A DNA stretch of 64,000 nucleotides from Sabellastarte sp. h YS-2021 (Eukaryota > Annelida > Polychaeta > Sabellida > Sabellidae). Location of the stretch: positions 37,089,125 through 37,153,124 of the forward strand of contig OZ024935.1 of the NCBI GenBank assembly GCA_964017235.1. Direction: 5' to 3'. The notes under the pieces are model-generated. The model made no database searches and had not been told where the DNA came from. It worked only from the letters and a program-made list of their open reading frames with translations. Below are positions 11,651 through 23,563 of this stretch, piece after piece (within the stretch, counting starts at the first letter, position 1; every line of letters begins with the position of its first letter). The position numbers and the translations under genes are program-made.

Positions 11651-13351
11651 TTCTGATCTGATACACAACTTTAGTTAGAATTCACTATATTAGGACATTA
11701 TGATTTTTTAAAAAAAGTTGAGCGACAATGTTTATCAGTTATAGGAAACTTTAATCAGTCGTCATGAAATGTTAATTTAAAAACATAAAAAGTTTGAATC
11801 CGGGAAGGTTTAGGGCAGGCAATGCAAAATAACATGGATGTTTTATCGTCAAACTTAAAAATTATAACTTGTTATTCAGTAATAAGTTGACACAAATAGT
11901 ATATCATATATCTAAAACGTTGCAGACAAGTTTTTGAATAAATACTGGTATGCTCAGTAACAGGTTTACACAAAATATGAATACATGTGGTCTTCTAAGT
12001 ATTAATATCAAATATTTTCATGCAGAAGTAAAAAAGAGATTTTTGCAAGACCAAAGCTTTTTATGAAACCAATACTTACATCATTTCAGTGCAGTGGCGC
12101 AGCACATTCTAAGTAAGATAATCTGAGGATCATCAATGAAAGTTAAAAGACTTCAGCAACTGTCTCACTTCTCTGTTTGGTTGCTGTGATATAACCCTGT
12201 TTTGGTAATAATCCCACTTACTCCAATCAAGTTTTCTTTATCATATCTGGGATCATATTCACTAATATTCACTGTGTTAAAACACTCATAATCCAAGATT
12301 TTTGTTTTAAAATAAGTTTTCTAAAAAAGAGGTGCAAACTTTTCTAGAAATAAGAATGTTTAACAAAATTGTCTCGAAAGAGTTTTTAAAAGAAATTTTT
12401 CAACAAGTCCTAAGAATTAAGAATGCTATTGTATAAGCTCCCAGAAAAATGTAGCACCACAATACGTTTTTTCACTTTGAGAGTATAGCTTAAATTTTCA
12501 AAATGTATCTTTTTTCTTTAGTGTGTTTTCATATGTCACCTTCGCCAGCGTTGGTTTTTGTCAGAAAGGTAAGTGTGATCTGACCATTACTCCCCTGAAA
12601 ATTTGCTGTCAGTCTTAGTACGGTGGGGGCATGAAACTAATAGCAAATTAGCATTGAGCATATAGTCATTAATAGGTCTATTTGGTCTTCAAAGAGGGAT
12701 TAAAGGCCACCTCAACCACCCAAACAATTCACACTCTGATTTCCTGTAATGACTTTATAGCCCATATCTTTTGGTGCACCAGTACACTCTAAATAAGATT
12801 CCTTTCAGCATAACCTTTTGATATTGTAAGCAGGACCAAAATGTTTGCCAATATGGTAAATGGCTATTGCACCTTATCCATAGCTGTTAAATTATATCTT
12901 TTAAACAATTTGATACAGTGAAACTTGCATATAAATACTGCCCTTAGGAAATAGAAAAAATGGTCTTTACAAGGTGTTAGTCTTTATATAAAGATAGGTC
13001 TTTATATACAGGCGACCTCCCAGACAGGTCAGACTGTATGTCCAAGTCATGTCAATGTAACTATAACAATTATATGTGAACACAGAATCCTTTTACTTAA
13101 AGGAATCGGCTATTTTGAACAGACCTACCTATTAATCCTTTATATGGTTGATAGTTCATCATAACAATAAAAAAATATAAATGCAATCAACTATATCATA
13201 GAATTATGTTATTTTCATGGTAAAAAAACTGGTATGTACAAAACTAAGAATATTTAGTGATGGTCAGTAATTTTTCAACCATACAATTGAGCAGACAGCA
13301 AAATACCAAAACAGGTTTTGAATATGTTTATTACATCATTGATAACTAAAA

Positions 13352-13654
13352 AGCACTCATAGAGTGCAGACCTTTGCCAAGGCAGCTGAGTATCCCTATA
13401 TTGCAATTTTACTTAAATACTATTTTTTCATTATTGTTTTAGTAGTTCTTGAATGAAAAACTCCTAAATCATTGATAATGGGACTTGAAAATTCATTTTT
13501 TGTATCTTTATTATGATTTGGATCTTTTCCAAAATTGAATCATTAATTCCTTTAGTCAGGCCTTACCAGTATAAAAAATCCATATGAATAATGTCTGCAA
13601 ACACGGAAACAGATGGACACACCCCAAAAACATAACCTCTTTGCCAGAGGTAAT
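13352..13654 (+). mobile_element. short element with CACTC/AGAGTG hairpin end
   Basis: The left end GCACTCATAGAGTGC is nearly palindromic and continues 'agacctttgccaagg'. The right end is 'cataacctctttgccagaggtaat', itself a small hairpin (CCTC-TTTGCCA-GAGG). Left and right ends are related in inverted orientation. Similar ends recur at 6942, 22731 and 49610 (reverse). No protein is encoded, so it is probably non-autonomous. Confidence 0.6.
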
Positions 13655-14513
13655 GATATGCATTTAGTACAAAAATATCTTTTACAGAAAACATGCGACA
13701 TCCAGGGGGTGAAATATAATACACATTTTCCTCACAACCAGACTATAACATTTTATGCAGAATTTGTTACACATGGAGTGAAAATTGAAGAAAATTATAC
13801 TTGACAAAAACATATATGTTTAAGAAGATGAAATTAAGGTAAACGTTTTCCTCACAATCAAAAAGGTATAGCGTAGATTACAAGAAAAAATGCAAAACTC
13901 GTTTCAAAAAAGATCTGCATTATAAAACCTTAATCTTGCCTCACTGGAGAAATATTGCAATGAAACCACTGAATTATTAAATATATTACCCTCACAAGAA
14001 TGCAGACAATCAACCATCTGTGTCTCACATTTGTAAAAAAATTCTATTAAAATATCACATATATGACAATGATGTGCTATTACACAGAGCGGTATAGATG
14101 CCATTAATGTATGATAATGCTTCTGTTTATTTAGTTAAATTGCAAACTAAACGGGTCAACAATGGTAATTAAGTATAGATTTTCAGTTTTCTCACTCTCT
14201 AGGCACTGACATAAAATGAAAAATATACATGTATAGAAGTTAAATTCTGGGACATTATATTTTCTTAAACATCTAATGCCACAGTTGCACTACAGACGGT
14301 ATTTCTGGCACACCTACACACCTCTAGCTGCAGTGTGCTACAAAAAAGAATTGAGGTAAATGGCCATGGTTTTGGCAATGGAATGTTGCAACAAGGATAC
14401 AGTAGCCTTATGTCACCCATTTAATGTCATTGGAGACACGGAAAGACACTGAATAGCACAGAATTGGAAGGAAATGTAGCAGAACAGCTACATAAATGAT
14501 AGGACACCCTGCA

Positions 14514-14519
14514 TTTATT
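14514..14519 (-). promoter_or_regulatory. candidate poly(A) signal of the GPCR gene
   Basis: TTTATT on the plus strand (AATAAA on the coding strand), about 500 bp after the GPCR stop. Weak evidence, since the motif is common in this AT-rich DNA. Confidence 0.25.
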
Positions 14520-15014
14520 CTACAGAACTTGATAGCCTGTGAATGGCCACAGAAAGGAATGCTACAGGATGCAAACTGTATTAACAGAAAATTGTCAGTA
14601 TATGGAGGAAAGGGCAGAAAACGACACAAGATATACTGGGGTATAAGGTCATATCATGATAAACCTTTAGTAAACCACACACGTTGTCATGAGTTGTGTT
14701 TAACCTTACCACCACAGATGTGAGAGTAATACTGTTAAAATACCAAACATGTTAACTCCAAGAGGTAAAAGCAAATTAGATTATCAGACTTGTCAACTCC
14801 TAGGCCACTGGGGACACTTGATTTTCAGATAAATCAACACAATTTGAAAAAAATACCAGAAAAATAGGAAAATAATTCTAGTTTTGTAAGAAATGGTAGA
14901 TTGAACAGTAAACCGTGACAATTTGATTTGTATATTTTTCCCTTTTTAAAAGGTCTAACCTCAGTGACCTAAGTCTAAGTAAAAACAAAGACACATATAA
15001 CATATCTACTCTTT

Positions 15015-16586
15015 TTAAACCATTTGGCCTGATTTTGTACTATCACACTTGGAAGGGAAGGAATCCATAGACGTCCTGAATGTTTGGGGTCCTTGACCTT
15101 TCCGGTCACACCTACACATGCAAACAACCTTCATCTCTCTCCGCAATGCCCGTATTCCATAGACATAAATAGCTGGGTTGATGGCAGACTTAAGTAACAA
15201 CATATCCATTGCAAAATGATGGACTAAAGTGGGCAAGTTGGAATGAGTTGGATCAACCAAGTTGACAAGGTAAATAGGAAGCCAACACAACACAAAGGTA
15301 ACAAAAAAGAGAATGGTGATCCTTTTAGCACGGTGATAATGTATGTCACATTTATTTGGACTTGCTGGCAGCTCACTTTGCTCACTTTTTTTCTTCGGTT
15401 TGACCTTTCTTTTAGGTCCCCAAATGTTACAGCCTAATTGGATGGCCCGCAGAACTTTACTAAAGCAGAGGGAAATAACGAGGAGCTCTACGATATGAAG
15501 AGACAGGGTCAATAGCGTGTAGGCCATCAAGACACGGTCATCGGCATCAACTACTGTCTTGGGAATGCAAATCACTGCGTTGGGGTAGAAATCCACATTA
15601 TTCAGGCCCAGGAAATTAGGCACAAACAGCAAGCCAAAATTGCTAATCCAGGCAAGCAAGATAAAGATGAATGTGTTTTTGTAGCTAAAGATGACATCCG
15701 TGACTTTTTTGGAATATGTTAAGATGTAGAGGTAAAGCGATATGAGGACTTTGATGGTAAGTGTGACGCTTGCGATTTCTATGAATATCAGGCGCAAGAC
15801 ATTGCAGAAACTCCAGAAGTTCACTTTATTGGCTTCACCGACGGACACTTGTGGTTGAGCTCCCTCTAAGAGAAAATATGTGTATGTGGGGATATAGATG
15901 AAGGAAACGAAGAAGTCAGCGGCTGCTAAAGTACAGATAAGGATATGCAACGGCTGCCTGAATCTTGTAGAAAATATTCCAGTGAAAACTATAGCCCCAT
16001 TTTGTACTGTTCCAAACAGTCCCACTGCCCACAGAAGGGTACCTTCAATTCCTGTTGAAGCATCAAGGGGCTTCTTCCTGTTTAGCTTTGATTTATCCAG
16101 AATCCAATCTGGCCCGTGTAATGGGCCCAGTAAGTGATTTGGTCTGGAGAGCATTGGACTGTGGAATGTAGCATACTGACTGACAGTTGTGAAGAGAAAT
16201 GGGTCACCAGAGATATTACTGGTGGTTTGTGCATCTGAAGAAACTTCCCCTCCTTCAATAAACTTTCCAGATTTGCTATCAACAACCTCTGAACTCATCC
16301 AAGGTTGATGGATGTTGTCAGTTGTTTTCTCTGCTGCCTGAAACGGACTCCAGTCTGGTACAGAAAGTTCACTACTTCTATGATCACTCCATTGTTCTAA
16401 TGCAGTGGAAAGCCTTATTTTATCCCAGGTAAATTGGTTATTTCGCCAGTCACTTGTCTTTTTGGTGCTTTTAAAGGGGGCAGCTTTCTTCTTCGAAAGG
16501 ATTTCATTCTCTGTTTTCCTGTTGTCTGCTGCAATGATTACTGTTATCAGTATAATGGTTTGCACTAGTTGTAAAAGCAGAGCCAT
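15015..16586 (-). CDS. Class A rhodopsin-like GPCR, single coding exon, DRY motif lost
   Basis: An open frame of 523 codons encodes a seven-helix receptor at the plasma membrane. I chose the ATG at 16586 rather than the in-frame ATG at 16607, because the genomic sequence reads ttatattttcag directly before it, a good splice acceptor; the seven upstream codons are then intronic. Residues 1-20 are a hydrophobic signal peptide. Residues 21-180 form a polar, Ser/Thr-rich ectodomain with an NIS glycosylation site near 124. Helices: TM1 about 183-204 (Asn in QNG), TM2 211-233 (LAAAD, Asp about 224), TM3 after Cys261, TM4 with Trp313, TM5 352-379, TM6 with CWLP 434-437, TM7 with NPAIY 470-474. ECL2 has Cys340 to pair with Cys261. 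At the end of TM3, where DRY is expected, the protein reads LYLYIL. The tail has CMCRC, a possible palmitoylation site. It looks like an orphan receptor; ligand unknown. Confidence 0.9.
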   Translation of the reverse strand: MALLLQLVQTIILITVIIAADNRKTENEILSKKKAAPFKSTKKTSDWRNNQFTWDKIRLSTALEQWSDHRSSELSVPDWSPFQAAEKTTDNIHQPWMSSEVVDSKSGKFIEGGEVSSDAQTTSNISGDPFLFTTVSQYATFHSPMLSRPNHLLGPLHGPDWILDKSKLNRKKPLDASTGIEGTLLWAVGLFGTVQNGAIVFTGIFSTRFRQPLHILICTLAAADFFVSFIYIPTYTYFLLEGAQPQVSVGEANKVNFWSFCNVLRLIFIEIASVTLTIKVLISLYLYILTYSKKVTDVIFSYKNTFIFILLAWISNFGLLFVPNFLGLNNVDFYPNAVICIPKTVVDADDRVLMAYTLLTLSLHIVELLVISLCFSKVLRAIQLGCNIWGPKRKVKPKKKSEQSELPASPNKCDIHYHRAKRITILFFVTFVLCWLPIYLVNLVDPTHSNLPTLVHHFAMDMLLLKSAINPAIYVYGIRALRREMKVVCMCRCDRKGQGPQTFRTSMDSFPSKCDSTKSGQMV

Positions 16587-16598
16587 CTGAAAATATAA
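16587..16598 (-). promoter_or_regulatory. splice acceptor immediately before the GPCR start codon
   Basis: On the minus strand the sequence is tattatattttcag|ATG, a T-rich tract and AG touching the start codon. It implies a 5'UTR exon further upstream (higher coordinates). I could not place that exon or the promoter. Confidence 0.6.
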
Positions 16599-16607
16599 TA
16601 GAATCAC

Positions 16608-18314
16608 TCAATTACACCCTTATGACTGAAAATAATACATAATAAGCCACAACCCCCACAAAATGGGCAATAACATCACTGCATGCATTATCTGCTGATC
16701 AAATTGAATTTCCTACAACTTGCAACAGAAAACCATTTTGCAGACTCGTGCTAGCTAACAAATTTCTTTGCCCCACTCAATTGGATCTTATTGACTTTTG
16801 TTCACGACTTGCAGGCATTAGAACTGAACTCGTTTCACACACAAGTGGCTTTTCTCTAAGATCAGAGATTGTAAAATAAAGTGAATATTATTTGTTCCCG
16901 GAAACCCTTTGCTTAAGAAACAGAATAGGATTTATATATCATAGACTTTCTAGGTTATGTGAAATAAAATGGAATGACGATATATAATGGACGCAATGCT
17001 TTCATGCCATATTTCTTCCATTCATATTTATTACTCAACCATTTGAATGTATGATTCTTTACAAGGGTAATTAAGAAATAGTGGCCAATTCTAATATCTG
17101 TCCAACTGATACTACCATGTATAAAAATTCCAAGAATCTTTTATTCAATGTAACTCTTTTTAACTCAAGGGGGGAGGTTACATCAAAGTTACATTACTTT
17201 CCATCAAACACAATGATTACACAATAGTCTATTATAACAAAACCTGATATCAAAGAGAAAGTGATACTTTTTCTGCGACAAGGTAAAACATTAATTTGTT
17301 AAAGCAATTATAAAAATAGAATTTCAACTACTTATCTAGTGTTATTCTAGGATGCTCAGTTCTGTTAAAATAAACTAAGTTTAAAACTTCAACTTAAATA
17401 CGTTATTTGTGTTAAATCAAGAATTGCACTTTACCTTTATTTTATCCACACAAACTAAATACCATTTAACAGGAAAATTAAACTTAGACTAAGTAGAATC
17501 TTTTCACATTTATCCTATTTTATATGATAAGATTATGTGACATCAAGTCACATGTCTAAGTGACAGACACTCCAACTGCCAATCCCTATGTTTTTTGTGG
17601 TATCAGAGACAAGTCACGTGTTAATATCACGCGCAGTAGTTTTGCAATTTGAAATCTCTCTAATTAACACTGTCATCTCCTGGTTATAACAATATAATCC
17701 CAGGCTTTTACTCAGCCCGCCCAATCCCATATTAAATTAGGCTTTCAGCCTTTAATATAAGGCTGTTCCAATTCATCATCAGGCAATCAACGGTGTAATA
17801 AGCCACACTCATTTCTGTGTTTAATGAAAGTCTTATTCCTGTTTTATCCTTGTTCTAGGACATTCCTAGCAAAGCATTAGCCCGATCTACATCTGCTGTA
17901 ATGCGTCTGTTCTACTATCGTAGGTTTTTCTCTGTAATACCCTAACCAGTGCAATCTCTAGCACCGTCTTGTTGGTCATTCGATTTATTCTTTTCAGTCC
18001 TAAAGGTTGTTTTCTGTTTCATTTTATTATTGTTTATTGATTAATATTCGCATGTTACTATAACGATAAATATTCTTTTCAATAATCACAGTTATAGTAA
18101 ATGGCTATGCCTTTTTGAAAAACGTGTCTAAAAACCATTGATAATTTCTTTTGTCATGAATGGTCTTTTTGGCCATTGGTCACCTAAGGTTAATCCTTAG
18201 GTTGTCATGATTTATCCATAGGGTGTTGTTGCTAATCGTGTACATTGTTTTGTAAAAATAGAGCCGAGTAACCTCATCCCAAGTTTTTAGTCATACCAGT
18301 CTGCCTATGAAACA
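16608..18314. other. 5' flank of the GPCR gene
   Basis: No open frame of note. It should hold the 5'UTR intron, upstream exon and promoter of the minus-strand GPCR, but I cannot place them. CACGTG at about 17616 and a small GC-box-like CCCGCCC near 17718 lie in the least AT-rich part (17560-17780), which is a place to look for a promoter. Confidence 0.35.
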
Positions 18315-18643
18315 TCTGCCACTGTGGGATAGTGAATAACACACTCGCCTAGGCACACAGAGGACATGGGTTCCAATCCAGGTACAGGCAGATACATAGT
18401 GGCTTGGATGACCACTTAAAGTGGCGGTCCTCTTTCATTCGGTCCTATCCTCAGTGGCAGGTTAAAGAACCTCAAGGATGTTGATAAATTGTCATCCTTG
18501 AGCCCCTGTCTTTCAGTTAGGGGAATGTCAGTAATTTGAGAACTACGGCTGTACTTGTAAAAGTCGGATGGGTCATAGAGTGCTTTGAGTCCTGTAGTAC
18601 ATGGAGATATTGTGCTGAGTATAAATATACAATACAATACAAT
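18315..18643 (+). mobile_element. tRNA-derived SINE, family B (copy 1)
   Basis: The 5' tRNA-like part has 'ccactgtgggatagtgaa' (A-box region) and GGGTTCCAATCCAGG (B box). A central domain follows ('gatgaccacttaaagtggcggtcc', 'ggttaaagaacctcaaggat', 'tcatccttgagc'), then the 3' end 'atggagatattgtgctgagt' and a CAATA-repeat tail. Near-full copies lie at 36769-37059 and 60556-60893. Confidence 0.85.
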
Positions 18644-19568
18644 CTTTGATTCCTACAAGTAGTGATTGTTCGGTGCTTGTACTTATATGTATGAATTGTA
18701 ACAGTCGGGAGATGTTGTGTTAGACTTATATTTTTCTTTCAGGGCAAATCACCTCATATTTATATGATATATTATAGCATAGGCAGTATTGTAATTGGAA
18801 CTATGGTGTTAGAAGCATGCCAAAGGATCAATTTGGAGAAGGAAAATTTGAAGATTAGCTGTCCCACAATACTGACAACACCCAATAGAAATGTATACAT
18901 AGGAATGATTAATATAATGTTACACACCTTTAGTCATATTTTCCCCTCTTATTTTCACCAGTAATTGACATGTCTAGCACTGTTACATTTTGTTGTTTTT
19001 CATATATATTCTTTCAAAATCCAAGTTGTTTTGTTCCCCTTTACAGTGAGGGCCATATAACATGTAACATTTGTTCTAATGAGTTGAGCTCGAAAAGATG
19101 CAAGAGAAAATGAAGAAAAAAACCCAAGGTATTTTCATTGAATACATCATAGTGTGACAGGCAAATCCACATTTTAAAATTTTATTTTCGCTTACCAAAG
19201 GTGTCAGTTTGCAGCTGACCTTGGAATTAAAGAGGTCATGAAAGGTGATGTCAGCAGAGGTCCGTAATAAAACATGGGTTTGAGAGAGGAGTTGAGTAAA
19301 ATATCTGAAACTTAAGCGGATCTATAGAGTGTAAAAAATAAGATACTGAAATAAAGTTGAATCAAATACTTTCAATTCAGATACTTAAATAGATAATTTG
19401 AATCACTACACACAATAACATTGGTGTAGTATTAACATACCCGCCTTCCACATATGAGATTGGTTTGAAGCAAAGCTACAGTTGTAAGTGCAAAATTGGG
19501 AAGCAGCTTGCTGATGTCTGGTCGCTCACCATAATAACTTTTGATTGACCAGTATCACCTACGGTCCT

Positions 19569-19953
19569 CCATCCCAAAAGCTGTATGTGGTAATAAGACC
19601 CATCCCATAAACTGCATGTGGTAATATGACCCATCCCATAAGCTGTATGTGATAATATAACCCATCCCATAAGCTGTGTGTGGTAATATAACCCATCCCA
19701 TAAACTGCATGTGGTAATATGACCCATCCCATAAGCTGTATGTGGTAATATAACCCATCCCATAAACTGCATGTGGTAATATGACCCATCCCATAAGCTG
19801 TAAACTGTATGTGGTAATAGGACCCATCCCATAAACTGTCTGTGGTAATATGACCCATCCCATAAAGTGTATATGGTAATATGACCCATCCCATAAACTG
19901 TATATGGTAATATGACCCATCCTATAAACTGTATAAGGTAATATGACCCATAC
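19569..19953. repeat. 31-bp minisatellite, about 12 copies
   Basis: The unit is 'ccatcccataaactgcatgt' plus 'ggtaatatgac' (31 bp). Copies start at 19611, 19642 and so on, with C/T and A/G variants and one extra 8 bp near 19797. Since 31 is not a multiple of three and the unit lacks minus-strand stops, all three minus frames stay open. The 171-, 121- and 111-codon frames there are artefacts. Confidence 0.9.
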
Positions 19954-20067
19954 AATGTGATAAGAGTGAGAAAACCTACCTTTATCACCACTCGACTAAA
20001 GCATAAAATACGTAGTTCAAGCAGTTGGTGGTCCTATTATCATTGGTCATAAGATCTTCTAATTGGG

Positions 20068-20145
20068 GAGGCTTCAGTGGTAGAGTGGTTAGCAAAATTG
20101 TTGTTTTATCATCTGTGATATTGGGTTCAAATCCAGCTCATTGTG
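20068..20145 (+). mobile_element. tRNA-like SINE fragment
   Basis: 'cagtggtagagtggttagca' serves as A box and GGGTTCAAATCCAGC as B box. The segment between them is too long and AT-rich for a functional tRNA. Same family as 8935-9030. Confidence 0.55.
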
Positions 20146-22730
20146 GCATGTGGTAAAAAACTAAGAACATCTGCTAATATGAACCTGACTATTGAAAGTG
20201 ATGTAACCGCCCATGTTTGATTTTTAATAAATAGACGAGACTTGCTATTGCAATATTTAGCTTGTTTCAGTACGGAAACATTAGGGTTAATTGACACAAA
20301 AAAAACTTTTTGAAGAGACGCTTTGACCAGAAGAATGATGCAGGGAAGAATGATGTTAAATAGGCCAAATCTCAACAAATTCAATGTAATTAGTTTAAGA
20401 CAAGAATAAGACCAAGCAAAGGTGGCTATATGTTAGGAATTATCCCCTCTCTGTTCGTTAAGTTGCATCACTGTGGAAATTTCTATGTTCAATCAAAATG
20501 ATGAAGAATAGGAACACTTAATTTAACTATGTGATCATGTTATAAGAACTTGATATTCCAAATTCAAATATCAAGAATACAGGATAAAAGAGTAAAGAGA
20601 TGCATAAAAATGCAAATGTTGATATTGATATTTTATGGCAAGATAACAGTAAAAGGAAACCCATTAGCTACACTGTATTTTATACCAGCTTATTCTCTAA
20701 CAAACCAGTTTTTTCCCAGTTATCGTATTTCCCCTTATTTTATTGACAAGATAAACCAGGCATGAAGACATGTTTTCAGCCTGAAAGTATGGGTGCTCTG
20801 AGCTATCATCTTGTTCTTTTTACATACTTTCGTCACTAGCTTGAACATATAGCCTGTAACAAGGTCCTCAAATATTCACATTACTAACTTATTCAAAATG
20901 GCTACTAGGAGACCAAACTACTTTATAATTATGAATAACAAATAGTAATGCTAACGGTGCAATTACAAGATAATACTGAGGGTCTGTCCCCATTATAACT
21001 CTGACTGTTGAACAGGACATAAAACTATAACTTGACTTTCACTTCAACAACTAGAACATATTTGTACCAAAGGACTGTTGTAGGTTCTCGTAGTAGGTCC
21101 ATTAGAAATAAAAAAACTATAAAGACAGCTTTTGTGAGAACCAAACCAGTAAAGAAGCCACAAAAAATAGCATTGTAAAGGGAGTTCTCAGTGGCGGATT
21201 AGAAAGGTTCTTGGGGTGGTATAACCAGTGGAGACAAGTGTCAGACTAATGGACTTGTGCCATCCTAAAGTGACACAGTGTGATTGATGTCACACTCCAA
21301 GAATTACAAATTCCCACAAACAAAAGACTTTTCACAAATTGCCATGCACAGTGGTTCTCTGGAGTCATTTTGTTACTGCCAGGCTGGGTAATGTGGCACA
21401 CACCCCAAATTAGCGCAAAAAAATGAACAGCCACTTTGGTTCACTGATTCAAAAATAAGGCATTGTAAGTTGTATGCTGATTGGTTCTTTGGCAAATTAA
21501 GCAAGTTAATTTCTTGTAGAAAATTAAATTGTCACCCCATTTAAATACTGTATAGAAAGGTCTTTAGCTAGTACTTTTTGTGACGTTATGAGTATCTTAA
21601 TTCTTCTGCTGTCCTATCATTACTACCGAAAGTTGCATTTGGTGATTTGAAATGTTTTTAAAAATTTTAGATGTTGCTTTCAAGACTACATATGCTCCCA
21701 TATTGTAATGGACAGGGCTATGACAAAGGGCAAGTTTATTGACTTATCAACTCTACACGATATATTCCTTTTAAATCAACTGCCTTCTGTGAAATTGTGA
21801 ACCCAACCAAAGATTTAAGCCTGCATACAAAGGTAGAGGTCGAGTTTATTAATAGAAATAATTGAATTTAAAATTACATAAATTTTTATGAATTTCATTT
21901 TTGCATTGCCTAAATGTTTAACCCGTATTTTTTATGGTTCTTTTCATTATATTATACACGAGAATAGAGAATTACATTTCTGTAAGAAATAAATAATAAC
22001 TAAAATGACGTACGAACATCGTACTTCAACTATTATTGAAAATTCTTGTTCAGTTAAAGAGGCTATCTCACACACCTAACAGTGCAGTCAAAATCAGACC
22101 AAAATCATATGTTTAGCAAGTTCCATGAAAGTACTTTTTTTCCACAAGAACACATTACTAAAATATAATCTGAATCAGTTCTGTGATTCTCTGCTAATGA
22201 AGTAGTACATTTAATGAAGTAATGTTTGAACTTGGATTATGTATCCAGCCTTCACTTTCTACTGGTGAAATGTAAACATCTCTCGAAATAAGCTGATTTG
22301 TCAGTCTAAGCTTACTGAAATATCATTATTTTTTCAAAGAGAATGAAAAACTGTGAAACATTCTGCAATGCAATGCACACACTGGAATTAGTTTTGTAAT
22401 CTTTATAAGCTCTCACACCATCCTCATCCATTGCATAACAAGTGAATTGCATTTATAAATTATTGAACAGCAAGTTGCAAATGCAGTCCCCAAGGTGAAA
22501 GAAATATTTTGAACTCAATAGTAACAACAGGTATGTGATCCCATCCTTAATTTACATCAGAGAAATATTATAATTGGCCTTCCTCATTTTTCTTATTTCT
22601 TTCTCTTTGAAATTATATCATAGCATATTTGAAGATTAAAAAATTCTGCAACATCTTCCCATTTCTTCATATCTTCGTCTAGGTGGACACAATTGCATGT
22701 GAAATAGAATTGTATATAGAAAACAAGAAA
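20146..22730. other. no gene seen
   Basis: AT-rich sequence without supported exons or domains. The phrase 'ctgttgaacaggacataaaac' near 21005 recurs in diverged form near 37236, so part of this is old repeat. Confidence 0.4.
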
Positions 22731-22866
22731 CAAGAGCACTCTGAGAGCGTATACCTCCACCAAAACGGCTGAATAATGAGTAAATGGGAAAATCCAGGTA
22801 TTTGATGTTTTGTATCATTAAAATTCCTTTAAAAATGAAATTTAAAACGTCCTTGGCGAAGGTTAT
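22731..22866 (+). mobile_element. very short element with CACTC-type end
   Basis: It begins 'caagagcactctgagagcg' and ends 'ccttggcgaaggttat' about 135 bp later, the same pair of ends as the longer copy at 13352-13654. An internally deleted member. Confidence 0.5.
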
Positions 22867-22897
22867 AATTCTAGAACAAACTCTGCTTGAAATTATA

Positions 22898-22970
22898 ACA
22901 AGACCTCAATGGCAGAGTTGTTAACATGCTAAATATGTGTGGTTCATTCAAGTCATAACCTGATTTGAGC
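22898..22970 (+). mobile_element. decayed tRNA-like fragment
   Basis: 'tcaatggcagagttgttaac' resembles an A box, and 'ggttcattcaagtc' occupies the B-box position. It sits directly left of the inverted-repeat element at 22975. Confidence 0.35.
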
Positions 22971-22974
22971 TTAT

Positions 22975-23563
22975 GCCCCTGTTCCACCACAAGACTAAGG
23001 CCCCCGATTAAGGGATCTTTGGGACCAGATTCAGAGTCTTGGACAGTCTGTTTGAGTCTGGTTGGATCTGTTGTAACGACTGTAACCAATCCACTTCCGC
23101 CCCTATCCACAAATTTCCCAGTCTCAGGCTTCCTGGGACCTCTTCTGACCCATATTTACACAATCCTATGTTGTCTGAGGCGTCCTGCGATTCTTAAGCC
23201 CATGACTCTTACTTCCAGGAGGCCTGGACTTAGTCCTAGACCTCAACCAAAATCGCCCATTGCTGTCTTATTAAATCTGTTGTTAGTCCCAGGGGGCCTG
23301 AGGAAGCTTCAGACCAGTCTGCAACCCAGTCCGCATTCCATGACAGAATTGGGGTTTCAACCAATAACAAACTTAGCTTAATCGCCTCATAGTCGGGGAA
23401 CAATTGCGACGTGTCTGAGGCTTCCTGAGGATGATCTGTGCTTGATCCCACACCTGGATCAAGATTCCATTTTCCCGCCCATATTTCAGACTTGTTTCAC
23501 AGACACTCAAGGATTAAGGGTTCTAAGACCAATCGGGTCTTAATGCTTTGGTGAAACAGGGGC
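22975..23563. mobile_element. 589-bp MITE-like element with terminal inverted repeats
   Basis: The left end GCCCCTGTTCCACCA matches the right end read in reverse, GCCCCTGTTTCACCA. Further in, both arms carry AAGACC/GGTCTT words. It is richer in GC than its surroundings and has no transposase. No clear target duplication is visible, so the superfamily is unassigned. The frames inside (138 codons + strand) lack domains. Confidence 0.7.

Larger units (their letters stand above)
10859..15014. other. intergenic region between convergent genes
   Basis: This is the 3' flank of the PHD gene (+) and of the GPCR gene (-), which point toward each other. Apart from the SINE fragment near 11480-11650, the repeat at 13352-13654 and candidate poly(A) signals, I see no supported gene. 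Open frames here are short, AT-rich and without recognisable domains. Confidence 0.6.

Noticed and set aside
11235-11666. 143-codon minus-strand frame
   Set aside because: It crosses a decayed SINE and shows no domain or splice logic.
19476-19991. Long minus-strand open frames (171, 121 and 111 codons)
   Set aside because: They are the three readings of the 31-bp minisatellite. The unit lacks stops on that strand; no domain, no start context.
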